Shown: in pieces, positions 5,368 to 11,791 of the stretch | Numbering within the stretch: the first letter of the stretch is position 1 | Layout: every line of letters begins with the position of its first letter | Assembly (NCBI GenBank): GCA_937880175.1 | Contig: CALFLO010000065.1 | Span: forward strand, 1 to 11,791 | Length of the DNA stretch: 11,791 bases | Source: an uncultured Gluconobacter sp. | GTDB lineage: Bacteria; Pseudomonadota; Alphaproteobacteria; Acetobacterales; Acetobacteraceae | Reading direction: 5' to 3' | Translations under genes and position numbers: made by a program | Notes under the pieces: model-generated | What the model was told of the DNA's origin: nothing | What the model saw: only the letters and a program-made list of their open reading frames with translations | Databases searched by the model: none

Positions 5368-6285
5368 ATGGACAATCGTCTTGGCGAGATGAAAATCTTT
5401 CTCCGCGTCGTGGAGAGCGGCAGTTTTTCCGAAGCCGCACGCCTGTCCATGACCACGCCGTCCACAGTCAGCAAGCTGATCGGACGGGTGGAAAGCCGTC
5501 TGGGTGTCCGGCTCGTGGAACGCTCCACGCGCAAACTGTCCGTCACGCCTGAAGGTCTGGCCTATTATGACCGCGCGCAGGCCCTGATTGCGGAGCTGGA
5601 CGACATGGAAGGCTTTCTGTCCAAGAAGACCGTCCAGCTTACGGGAACAGTGCGGATCAACGCCTCGGTGGCGTTTGGGACACTGGCGCTGGAGCCGCTG
5701 CTGCCCGCGTTCTGGAATGAATATCCGGATATCGTCGTGGATCTCTCGCTATCCGATGAAATGGCGGATCTGTATCTGGACCGGACGGATATCGCCTTCC
5801 GGGTGGGGAAACTTCAGGATTCAAGCCTGACGGCCCGGCATCTGGGGAGCGTGCCCCGGCTGATCGTCGGCGCGCCAGAGTATCTGGAGCGGTTCGGACG
5901 GCCTGAGACGGTTGATGATCTGGAACATCATCGGTGTCTGGGGTTCAATTTCCGCCGGGCGGCGCCAGTGTGGCCGTTGCAGGAACGGGGCAGGATCGTG
6001 GACCGGATCGTGCGGGGGCCGCTGCTTGCCAATAATGGCGAGACGGTCCGGCGGGCCGCGATCCGTGGGGCCGGACTGGCGCGGCTCGGGGAATATCATG
6101 TGCGCGAGGATCTCGCGGCGGGGCGTCTTGTGGAAGTTCTGGCGGAAAGCGGAACGCGGGATGAGGAAGAAATCCACGCGCTCTATCAGGGCGGAAAACA
6201 GGTGCCCCAGCGCATTCGTGTCTTTCTGGATTTCGTTGTCCCGCGCCTTCAGGCCGCTCTCAGGCCGTGCCCGGAGAACCTATGA
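5368..6285 (+). CDS. LysR-family transcriptional regulator, divergent from mdaB
   Basis: The 305-residue cytoplasmic protein has the standard LysR layout: a winged helix-turn-helix at about 1-62 (GSFSEAARLSMTTPSTVSKL, then LGVRLVERSTRKLSVTPEG), a linker helix, and a periplasmic-binding-protein-like effector domain from about 90 to 295. The segments LRVVESGSFSEAAR, TRKLSVTPEG and YYDRA resemble the CrgA/DmlR-like subgroup common next to oxidoreductase genes. GGAG lies 5 nt from the ATG. Position suggests it regulates mdaB and itself, with a quinone or other electrophile as inducer; this is inference. It converges on the second LysR gene with a 17-nt gap that contains no terminator. Confidence 0.93.
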   Translation: MDNRLGEMKIFLRVVESGSFSEAARLSMTTPSTVSKLIGRVESRLGVRLVERSTRKLSVTPEGLAYYDRAQALIAELDDMEGFLSKKTVQLTGTVRINASVAFGTLALEPLLPAFWNEYPDIVVDLSLSDEMADLYLDRTDIAFRVGKLQDSSLTARHLGSVPRLIVGAPEYLERFGRPETVDDLEHHRCLGFNFRRAAPVWPLQERGRIVDRIVRGPLLANNGETVRRAAIRGAGLARLGEYHVREDLAAGRLVEVLAESGTRDEEEIHALYQGGKQVPQRIRVFLDFVVPRLQAALRPCPENL

Positions 6286-6302
6286 ACGCAATTCCCAGAT
6301 CA

Positions 6303-7265
6303 TTACTCAGAGATCCGGACTTCACCCCGAAAACGGACGAGTTCGCGGCGGATGACCTGAAAGACCGTATCGCGCAGCCAGCGATGAACGCCGTCCATGT
6401 CCACGCGAGGGTGCCAGGCCTGAAATGAGGTGACGGGGGGAAGCTCGAACGGAAAATCGAAGGCCTCAAGCTGGATCTGTGATAGCGGCAGGCGATCGAT
6501 CACGATATCGGGCAGCGGCAGGATCATATCCGTCTCGCGCATGGTCTCGATCATTGAATGGTAAGTCGGCACCACCATTGCAATAGGCCGCGTCAGTCCG
6601 TAACGCTCCTTGAGAATGGCGTCGATCGGGCCATACGGACGCCCTTTCCTCGAGACGCTGATATGGTCGTAATCCACGAGCGTCTGCGGTGTGATGCCGC
6701 GTGCGAAAATGGGATGCCCTTCGCGGACCATCGCGCGGAATGACGTCAGGAACAGGGTCTGACGCATGATTTCAGGGCGTAGATCGTCCGTGGCCCCCAC
6801 ATAGAGGTCGATCCGGCTGTTGCGCAGGGCTTCGCTGGCCGGTTCCTCCGTCTCCGGCGAGAAGACGATGCTGCAACCGGGGCAGTCCTGTTTCAGAGCC
6901 ATCAGGATGGCATTCCCAAAGGCACCGACGATCAGGTCATTGGCGCGGATCGTGAAACGGGGTGAGAGATGTCGCAGGTTCAGCGTTTCGCTGTCATTCA
7001 CCAGTGCATCCGCGTCCCGCACGATACTCTGAACTCTGTCGCGGATGCGGTTGGCGAAGGTCGTAGCCATCATGCGCCGGCCTGACAACACCAGGATCGG
7101 ATCTCCGAAAACGGTCCGCAGCGTTGCGAGATGGCGGCTCATGGCGGCATCACTCACCTTCAGGCGCAGGGCGGCTTTTGAGACGCTTTCTTCCTCCACG
7201 AGAACCTGAAGATAACGCAGAAGATCGAGATCGTAGCGTCTGTGGCTGTCGGTCCGCTTTGCCAT
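6303..7265 (-). CDS. LysR-family transcriptional regulator, divergent from the efflux operon
   Basis: The 320-residue protein has an N-terminal helix-turn-helix at about 12-70 (LDLLRYLQVLVEEESVSKAALRL, then SDAAMSRHLATLR). The effector-binding domain spans about 100-305, ending in the segment QAWHPRVDMDGVHRWLRD, which is typical of NodD/NahR-like LysR proteins. It differs clearly from the LysR protein encoded at 5368-6285, so it is not a recent duplicate. GGAG lies 6 nt upstream of the ATG at 7265. The divergent position relative to the pump operon makes it the obvious candidate regulator of that operon, with a pump substrate as possible inducer. No experimental link can be seen in sequence. 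Confidence 0.93.
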   Translation of the reverse strand: MAKRTDSHRRYDLDLLRYLQVLVEEESVSKAALRLKVSDAAMSRHLATLRTVFGDPILVLSGRRMMATTFANRIRDRVQSIVRDADALVNDSETLNLRHLSPRFTIRANDLIVGAFGNAILMALKQDCPGCSIVFSPETEEPASEALRNSRIDLYVGATDDLRPEIMRQTLFLTSFRAMVREGHPIFARGITPQTLVDYDHISVSRKGRPYGPIDAILKERYGLTRPIAMVVPTYHSMIETMRETDMILPLPDIVIDRLPLSQIQLEAFDFPFELPPVTSFQAWHPRVDMDGVHRWLRDTVFQVIRRELVRFRGEVRISE

Positions 7266-7432
7266 GGCACTCTCCGTTTCCTGCGGTTTTCGAGCGTATT
7301 TTCACGCCTTCGTGTAAAAATGGAAAGGATTTCCTCAACCCTTGCGAAAAGTGGAAACGTCACTTGCCACAAACGTGGGTTTTCGGACCGGCACACTCCG
7401 GATAGTGGCTATGGGGAAACGAAAGAGACCCC
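7266..7432. promoter_or_regulatory. Divergent control region of the LysR gene and the efflux operon
   Basis: The 167-bp gap is rich in small repeats. There is a dyad TTTTCACG / CGTGTAAAA at 7299-7319 with one mismatch, and the perfect GGAAA-N3-TTTCC at 7322-7334. AAGTG-N7-CACTT occurs at 7349-7365, and CCAC-N4-GTGG at 7368-7379 region. CTTGC recurs at 7341 and 7363, 22 bp apart, each followed by GTGG. Such a cluster fits LysR recognition and activation sites. No clean -35/-10 pair was identified. The pump gene at 7433 has only AGAGA as a weak ribosome binding site. Confidence 0.55.
7349..7365. repeat. Candidate LysR operator, 17-bp dyad
   Basis: AAGTG and CACTT form a perfect interrupted palindrome with a 7-bp spacer, midway between the LysR start (7265) and the pump start (7433). 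It overlaps the first and second CTTGC direct repeats (7341-7345 and 7363-7367). Size and position suit a LysR-type binding box. Binding is inferred, not shown. Confidence 0.4.
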
Positions 7433-9109
7433 ATGCAACCAGCAGCTTCGCCCCCGGCAGGTGCGCCGCCCGCGCAGCCTTCCTATATCCCGCCTTTCGG
7501 CATGCGGACCATTGTCGGCTGTCTGGGAATGCTGCTGGCCGTGCATGTGGCCGGATTCAACGAGCACATAACGGAAATCGGCCTCGCGGATATCCGCGGC
7601 GCAATGCATATCGGACACGACGAGGGGACCTGGTTCACCTCGATCTATGAGGCCTTCAACATCGCGGCCATGGCGTTCACGCCCTGGTTCTACATGACGT
7701 TCTCGATCTACAGGTTTTCGATCTTCATGACGGCCGTGCTTGCCATGCTGTCGATCCCCCTGCCCTTCATGCCGGACATGGTCTCACTGTGTTTCCTGCG
7801 TGCGGCGCAGGGACTGAGTGCGGGGTGTCTGCCGCCCGTCCTGATGACGGTCATGCTGAAATACCTGCCGCCGCCAATCAAGGTGTTCGGCATTGGCGGC
7901 TATGCGATGAGCGCCACTTTCGGCCCCAATCTGGGCGGCCCGCTTGAAGCCATGTGGTTCGAGCATGTGGGCTGGCGCTGGCTGTACTGGGAGGTCATTC
8001 CCTTCAGCATCATCGCCATCGCCATGATGGCCTACGGATTGCCGCGCGATCCGGTACATCTCGAACGGTTCAGAAAGTTCAACTGGCGCGGCTTTTTCAT
8101 TGGCGTGCCGTCCATCCTGTGTGTGGTGACGGTACTGTATCAGGGCGACCGGCTGGACTGGTTCCGCTCGCCGATCATCTCCCATCTGACATTCTGGGGC
8201 GGCGCGCTGTTCGTGGGGTTCCTGTTCCATGAATGGCACCATCACAGTCCGTTTTTCCGGCTTCAGTACTGGAAGAACCGCAACATCACCATGTCACTGC
8301 TGACGCTCGTGGCCGTGCTCATCATCTGTGGGCTGATGATGGAAGTGCCGATGACCTATCTCGAAGCGGTGCGCGGCTACCGGCCAATCCAGGCGGCCCC
8401 GGTTGCGCTGACGGTCGCGCTGCCCCAGCTCATCATGCTTCCACTGACGGCCGCGCTCTGCAACTCCGCACGAGTAGACTGCCGGTATGTGCTGGCGTTT
8501 GGCATGTCGTGTCTGGCGCTCGCGGCGTTCCTCGGCACATGGCTCACGCCAGACTGGGTGCGGGACAATTTCTACGTCCTCCAGGGCCTTCAGATCCTCG
8601 GCCAGCCGATGGTCGTGATCCCCGTTCTGATGCTGGCGACCATGTCCCTTGGTCCGGCGGACGGGCCGTTCATCTCGGGCATGGTCAACATGCTCAAGGG
8701 CATGGCCAATGCGTTCGCCGCCGCCATTTTCGAAATTCTACTGCGCCGCCGGGAGCAGTATCATTCCACCATGCTGCTGGACCGGGCTGGCAACAACGCC
8801 ACGTCCCTGTCGGGCATGGGCGATCCGATCCATGCTGCCATCAGCAACACCTCACCCGACGGCGATCATGTGGCGCGCAATACGCTTCAGATCTTCCACA
8901 CCTATCTGCACGAGCAGTCGATCACGCTGGCACTGGTGGATATCTATTTCATCGTGATGTGCATCTGCATTTTCTATGTCGCGCTGACCGCCGTACTGCC
9001 GAAACGGGTCTACCCACCCGGCAAAGGGCCTGCTCCGGCCCAGCCTGCCGCCGCCCGTGATCCACGCCCTGAACCCGCTCCCTCACCCATTCCCGCCACC
9101 GCGCACTGA
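7433..9109 (+). CDS. EmrB-like MFS multidrug efflux pump (DHA2, 14-helix type)
   Basis: The 558-residue inner-membrane protein is a proton-driven exporter of the drug:H+ antiporter-2 family. A Pro/Ala-rich N-terminal tail (1-22) precedes the first helix at about 24-42. The antiporter motif is visible as SATFGPNLGGPLEA at 160-173, followed by GWRWLYWEVIPFSI. RAAQGLSAG (123-131) and LYQGDRLDWFRS (235-246) are also typical of EmrB-type pumps. A His-rich cytosolic or interfacial patch HEWHHH (266-271) sits before the next helix. The segment at about 437-490 is a large extramembrane region between the last two helices, as in EmrB. The C-terminus is Pro/Ala-rich. It heads a three-gene operon with an adaptor and an outer-membrane factor, so export is expected to cross both membranes. 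The substrate cannot be read from sequence. Four DHA2 pumps of this kind are commonly distinguished by substrate only after testing, so no gene symbol is given. Confidence 0.92.
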   Translation: MQPAASPPAGAPPAQPSYIPPFGMRTIVGCLGMLLAVHVAGFNEHITEIGLADIRGAMHIGHDEGTWFTSIYEAFNIAAMAFTPWFYMTFSIYRFSIFMTAVLAMLSIPLPFMPDMVSLCFLRAAQGLSAGCLPPVLMTVMLKYLPPPIKVFGIGGYAMSATFGPNLGGPLEAMWFEHVGWRWLYWEVIPFSIIAIAMMAYGLPRDPVHLERFRKFNWRGFFIGVPSILCVVTVLYQGDRLDWFRSPIISHLTFWGGALFVGFLFHEWHHHSPFFRLQYWKNRNITMSLLTLVAVLIICGLMMEVPMTYLEAVRGYRPIQAAPVALTVALPQLIMLPLTAALCNSARVDCRYVLAFGMSCLALAAFLGTWLTPDWVRDNFYVLQGLQILGQPMVVIPVLMLATMSLGPADGPFISGMVNMLKGMANAFAAAIFEILLRRREQYHSTMLLDRAGNNATSLSGMGDPIHAAISNTSPDGDHVARNTLQIFHTYLHEQSITLALVDIYFIVMCICIFYVALTAVLPKRVYPPGKGPAPAQPAAARDPRPEPAPSPIPATAH

Positions 9110-9125
9110 CGGACCTGTCTTGAAC

Positions 9126-10202
9126 ATGATTTACGGAAAACCCCTTCTTCTGGCCGGATGTGCGGTCGTCCTGCTGACAGGTCTGGCCTGGACGGCTGAC
9201 CGCTTCTTCGTGGGCGATGGTATCCGGCAGGAAACCAACGACGCCTATGTCACGGCGGATTTCACAACCGTGGCGCCGAAGGTCTCCGGGCGTATCGACC
9301 GCGTGCTGGCCGAGGACAACGAATACGTCCATGCTGGGGAGGAACTCGCCCATATCGAGGACGACGATTACCGCGCGGCCCTGAATGAGGCGCAGGGTGA
9401 AGTCTCGGCCGCCAAGGGTGACGTGGACAACCTTCAGGCCTTGCTGGGCCGTCAGGGCTCCATCGTTGATGCGGCGAAATATACCGTGCAGTCCGATGAG
9501 GCCGCGCTGGTTTTTGCGCGGCAGAATGCGGCCCGATACCGCAATCTGTCGGCAGGCGGGGCAAGTACGATCGAGCAGCAGCAGGGCGCGGAAGCCCGGC
9601 AGCTTGAAGCCCTCGCCGCCCTCGCCCGCGACAAGGCGGGAACCAGCACGGCGGAACAGCAGATCGCCGTGCTAAAGGCCCAGCTTGAAAAGGCTCAGGG
9701 CGCGCTTCTGAAGGCCCAGAGCGCGGAGCATCAGGCCGAACTGAACCTGTCGTATTGCACCATCCCCGCCCCCGTGGACGGCGTAGTCGGCGAGCGTGGC
9801 GTGCGTGTCGGTGCCTATGTGCATCCCGGCACGGGCCTGCTGGCGGTCGTGCCGGTCCGCAAGGCCTATGTGCTGGCGAACTTTCAGGAAACACAACTGA
9901 CAAAGGTCCAGACCGGCCAGAGTGCAACGATCTGGGTCGATACGTTCCCCGGACATCCGCTCAAGGCCCATGTGGACAGTCTGGCCCCCGCGACGGGAGT
10001 GGCTTTCGCGGCGATCCAGCCCGACAACGCGACCGGGAACTTCACGAAGGTCGTGCAGCGCGTGCCGGTCAAGCTGACCTTCGATCCCGGTCAGCCTCTG
10101 GCGGAGAAGGTGCGCGTCGGCATGTCCGTTGAAGCGCGGATCGACACGTCCTCCGCGCTTGAAGGCACCCATTCTCATGACGCGCGGTATCTCTGGAAAT
10201 GA
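9126..10202 (+). CDS. EmrA/HlyD-family membrane fusion (periplasmic adaptor) protein
   Basis: The 358-residue protein links the inner-membrane pump to the outer-membrane factor. One N-terminal transmembrane anchor (about 5-24) is followed by a lipoyl-like half domain (DAYVTADFTTVAPKVSGRI at 39-57). A long Ala/Gln/Glu-rich coiled-coil hairpin spans about 82-205. The second lipoyl half follows (IPAPVDGVVGERGVRVGAYV at 213-232), then a beta-barrel domain containing VLANFQETQL at 249-258. NATGNFTKVVQRVPVKL at 301-317 is an EmrA hallmark. It starts 16 nt after the pump stop codon. The ATG at 9126 is 12 nt from GGA (9111-9113), whereas the in-frame TTG at 9120 is 6 nt from it, so TTG may be the true start and would add two residues. 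An earlier in-frame ATG at 9057 would overlap the pump gene by 53 nt and lacks family support. Confidence 0.92.
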   Translation: MIYGKPLLLAGCAVVLLTGLAWTADRFFVGDGIRQETNDAYVTADFTTVAPKVSGRIDRVLAEDNEYVHAGEELAHIEDDDYRAALNEAQGEVSAAKGDVDNLQALLGRQGSIVDAAKYTVQSDEAALVFARQNAARYRNLSAGGASTIEQQQGAEARQLEALAALARDKAGTSTAEQQIAVLKAQLEKAQGALLKAQSAEHQAELNLSYCTIPAPVDGVVGERGVRVGAYVHPGTGLLAVVPVRKAYVLANFQETQLTKVQTGQSATIWVDTFPGHPLKAHVDSLAPATGVAFAAIQPDNATGNFTKVVQRVPVKLTFDPGQPLAEKVRVGMSVEARIDTSSALEGTHSHDARYLWK

Positions 10203-11791
10203 GAACATCCATATTCCCGCATTCCCGCTGCGTCCTTCTGGCGCTGACCGCACTTTCCGCCTGCACGGTAGGTCCAGACTATCACCGTCCCGATCCCCAT
10301 GCGCCCACGCACTGGCACCAGAGCCTGGCACCCGAGGCCAGTCATCCGCAGGAAACCTCCGCGATGGATGCACAGTGGTGGCGGATCTATCACGATCCGA
10401 CGCTGACAGCGCTGGAAGAAGACGTGGCGCGCAACAACCTCGATCTGCGCGAGGCCGCCCTGCATTTCACGGAAAGTCAGGCTGAGCGCCGGATCGCCAG
10501 TGCAGCCCAGATGCCGCATATGGAAGGCGCTGCGTCCTATGCCCGCGAACGCGCCAGCACGAACGGCATTCTTGGCCTTCTGGGAACCATGCAGCAGGCC
10601 GGCCCCGGCGAAATCGCCAGCGGACAGCAGGGTTTTGGGCCGGCCGCAGCAGACGGCGCAAAGGGCAACCCGTCGTTCAATCTGCCGCAATACGGGCTGA
10701 GCGCGTCCTGGGAAGTCGATTTCTGGGGGCATGTCCGCCGTCAGGTTGAGGCTGCAACAGCGGCCATGCACGAAACGGACGAACTGCGCCGCGATGTGCT
10801 GATTTCGCTCATGGCCGAAACCGCGCAGGATTATCTGAACCTGCGTAATATCCAGACGCAGATTGGCATCACCCAGCAGAGCATCGCCATTGCACAGCAC
10901 AGCGTGAAGCTGACGGAACTGCGGTTCGCGCAGGGCACGGCAACGAAGCTTGATGTCGCCTATTCCCGCGGGCAGATGCATGGCTTTGAGGCACGTCTTC
11001 CGGTTCTGAAAAGTCAGGAAGTGCATCTCGTGAACGCTCTGAGCTTCCTGACGGCGCAGCAGCCCGGCGCGTTGAAGGACAGGCTCGGCTCGGCGCAGAC
11101 GATCCCGCCCGTGCCTGCGGATATTCCGGTTGGGCTGCCCTCCGAGCTGGCGGAGCGTCGCCCGGATGTGCGGGCAGCCGAGGACCATCTTCATGCCGCA
11201 ACGGCGAGCATCGGCGTTGCCGTCGCGGACTTTTTTCCGCGTGTAACGCTGTCGGGCAGTCTGGATATTCAGGCGTTGCAGTTCAGCGGGCTGGGGTCAT
11301 GGGCATCTCGGCAGTACGGGTTCGGCCCGACGATGACGCTGCCGCTGTTCGAAGGTGGCCGCCTGACAGGGCAACTTCATCTGCGACGGGCTCAGCAGAA
11401 GGAAGCGGCGATTGCGTTGCAGCGCACGCTTCTCAAAGCCTGGGAAGAGGTCGATGATTCCATGGCGGATCTGAGCGCCGCGCAGGAGCGCAGGAACCGG
11501 CTGGAAGAGACGGTTTCGGAAGACGAAACCGCCGTCCATATCGCGCAGCTTCAGTACAGTCAGGGTTCGGGGGACTTCCTCAACGTCCTGACGACGCAGA
11601 ATGCCCTTCTGGCCAGCCGCAGCGCACTGGCTGAGTCGAGCGCAAACGTCTCGATCTCCGTCGCCCATCTGTACCGGGCGCTGGGCGGTGGGGGGGCGCC
11701 GCCCGACCGGCGGGCCGCCCCCGCGGCGGCGGGGCCAGCCCCCCGGGCCGGCGGGGGGGGGGGGGGGGGCCCCCCCCCCCCCCCCCCGCCG
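10199..11791 (+). CDS. NodT/TolC-family outer-membrane efflux lipoprotein, 3' end corrupted
   Basis: The start ATG overlaps the adaptor stop codon (ATGA at 10199-10202), indicating translational coupling. A lipoprotein signal peptide ends in the lipobox LSAC with Cys22 as the lipidated residue, followed by TVGPDYHRP, the standard NodT beginning. Two outer-membrane efflux domains follow, in the layout of TolC-like trimeric channels. Visible family blocks are WWRIYHDPTLTAL, YGLSASWEVDFWG, the Leu/Ala-rich helices around 180-240, LPSELAERRPDVRAAE, and FGPTMTLPLFEGGRLTG. The second-domain helix has YSQGSGDFLNVLTTQNALL. The protein is reliable up to LYRALGG (about residue 497), near the usual end of the family. 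From about 11690 the sequence turns into G/C homopolymer with no stop codon, so the frame runs off the window. The true C-terminus, probably only a few residues to a few tens of residues longer, is missing. It completes the tripartite pump. Confidence 0.92.
   Translation, partial: MRTSIFPHSRCVLLALTALSACTVGPDYHRPDPHAPTHWHQSLAPEASHPQETSAMDAQWWRIYHDPTLTALEEDVARNNLDLREAALHFTESQAERRIASAAQMPHMEGAASYARERASTNGILGLLGTMQQAGPGEIASGQQGFGPAAADGAKGNPSFNLPQYGLSASWEVDFWGHVRRQVEAATAAMHETDELRRDVLISLMAETAQDYLNLRNIQTQIGITQQSIAIAQHSVKLTELRFAQGTATKLDVAYSRGQMHGFEARLPVLKSQEVHLVNALSFLTAQQPGALKDRLGSAQTIPPVPADIPVGLPSELAERRPDVRAAEDHLHAATASIGVAVADFFPRVTLSGSLDIQALQFSGLGSWASRQYGFGPTMTLPLFEGGRLTGQLHLRRAQQKEAAIALQRTLLKAWEEVDDSMADLSAAQERRNRLEETVSEDETAVHIAQLQYSQGSGDFLNVLTTQNALLASRSALAESSANVSISVAHLYRALGGGGAPPDRRAAPAAAGPAPRAGGGGGGGPPPPPPP
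11690..11791. other. Low-complexity G/C-only tail, probable sequencing or assembly artefact
   Basis: From about 11690 the sequence contains only two A and no T. It ends in 17 consecutive G (11753-11769) followed by 18 consecutive C (11770-11787). This departs abruptly from the composition of the preceding coding sequence and begins exactly where an outer-membrane factor gene would be expected to finish. Poly-G calls and their reverse complement at a contig end are a known artefact of two-colour sequencing. A genuine GC-rich repeat cannot be excluded from sequence alone. Confidence 0.85.

Noticed and set aside
8233..9060. 275-codon plus-strand frame within the efflux pump gene
   Set aside because: It overlaps the pump in another frame and is His/Arg/Ala-rich without membrane segments; the pump frame matches its family.
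10175..11194. 339-codon minus-strand open frame antisense to the outer-membrane factor gene
   Set aside because: The plus strand encodes a full NodT-type protein with lipobox and conserved blocks; the antisense frame shows no domain.
11700..11791. Gly/Pro/Ala-rich C-terminal domain of the outer-membrane factor
   Set aside because: The coding bases are G/C homopolymer with no T and two A; this is better explained by an artefact than by a protein domain.

Overview
The window looks like chromosomal DNA of an alphaproteobacterium, most likely an acetic acid bacterium of the Gluconobacter/Acetobacteraceae type. This is inferred from fairly GC-rich, tightly packed genes and from the style of the encoded proteins: a DHA2 transporter starting with a Pro-rich tail, a NodT-type outer-membrane lipoprotein, and a redox-enzyme-rich neighbourhood. 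No marker gene fixes the species. There is no tRNA, rRNA, CRISPR array, insertion sequence or phage gene that I can support.

Layout. (1) 147-1214, plus strand: an exported two-domain retropepsin-like protein whose catalytic aspartates appear to be replaced. (2) 1215-2753, minus: an ALDH7-type aldehyde dehydrogenase, ending exactly where gene 1 ends. (3) 2914-3228, minus: a small IsdG/HmuQ-like haem monooxygenase. (4) 3449-4606, plus: a YqhD-type NADPH aldehyde reductase, divergent from gene 3. (5) 4644-5234, minus: an MdaB-type NAD(P)H quinone reductase, convergent with yqhD through a shared terminator. (6) 5368-6285, plus: a LysR regulator divergent from mdaB. (7) 6303-7265, minus: a second LysR regulator. 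(8-10) 7433 to the window end, plus: a three-gene efflux operon (EmrB-like MFS pump, EmrA/HlyD adaptor, NodT/TolC-like outer-membrane factor), divergent from the second LysR gene.

How the parts may work together. An aldehyde oxidiser, an aldehyde reductase, a quinone reductase, two LysR regulators and a tripartite efflux pump sit within about 10 kb. This reads as a set for coping with reactive carbonyls, quinones or other toxic small molecules, with each LysR protein probably controlling its divergent neighbour. That functional link is inference; the individual family calls are firm. The most intriguing non-coding signal is a pair of inverted repeats sharing the core CCTGTAACGG. They lie about 40 nt upstream of the aldehyde dehydrogenase start and of the haem monooxygenase start, with further TAACGG copies in the same intergenic stretches.

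The last roughly 100 bases (from about 11690) are almost purely G and C and end in a G17-C18 block. They look like a sequencing or assembly artefact that destroys the very 3' end of the outer-membrane factor gene. The window shows mostly recognisable families. I did not find a clearly undescribed multi-gene system, but the shared palindromes, the degenerate retropepsin-like protein and the haem-oxygenase-like gene outside a haem locus deserve a second look.
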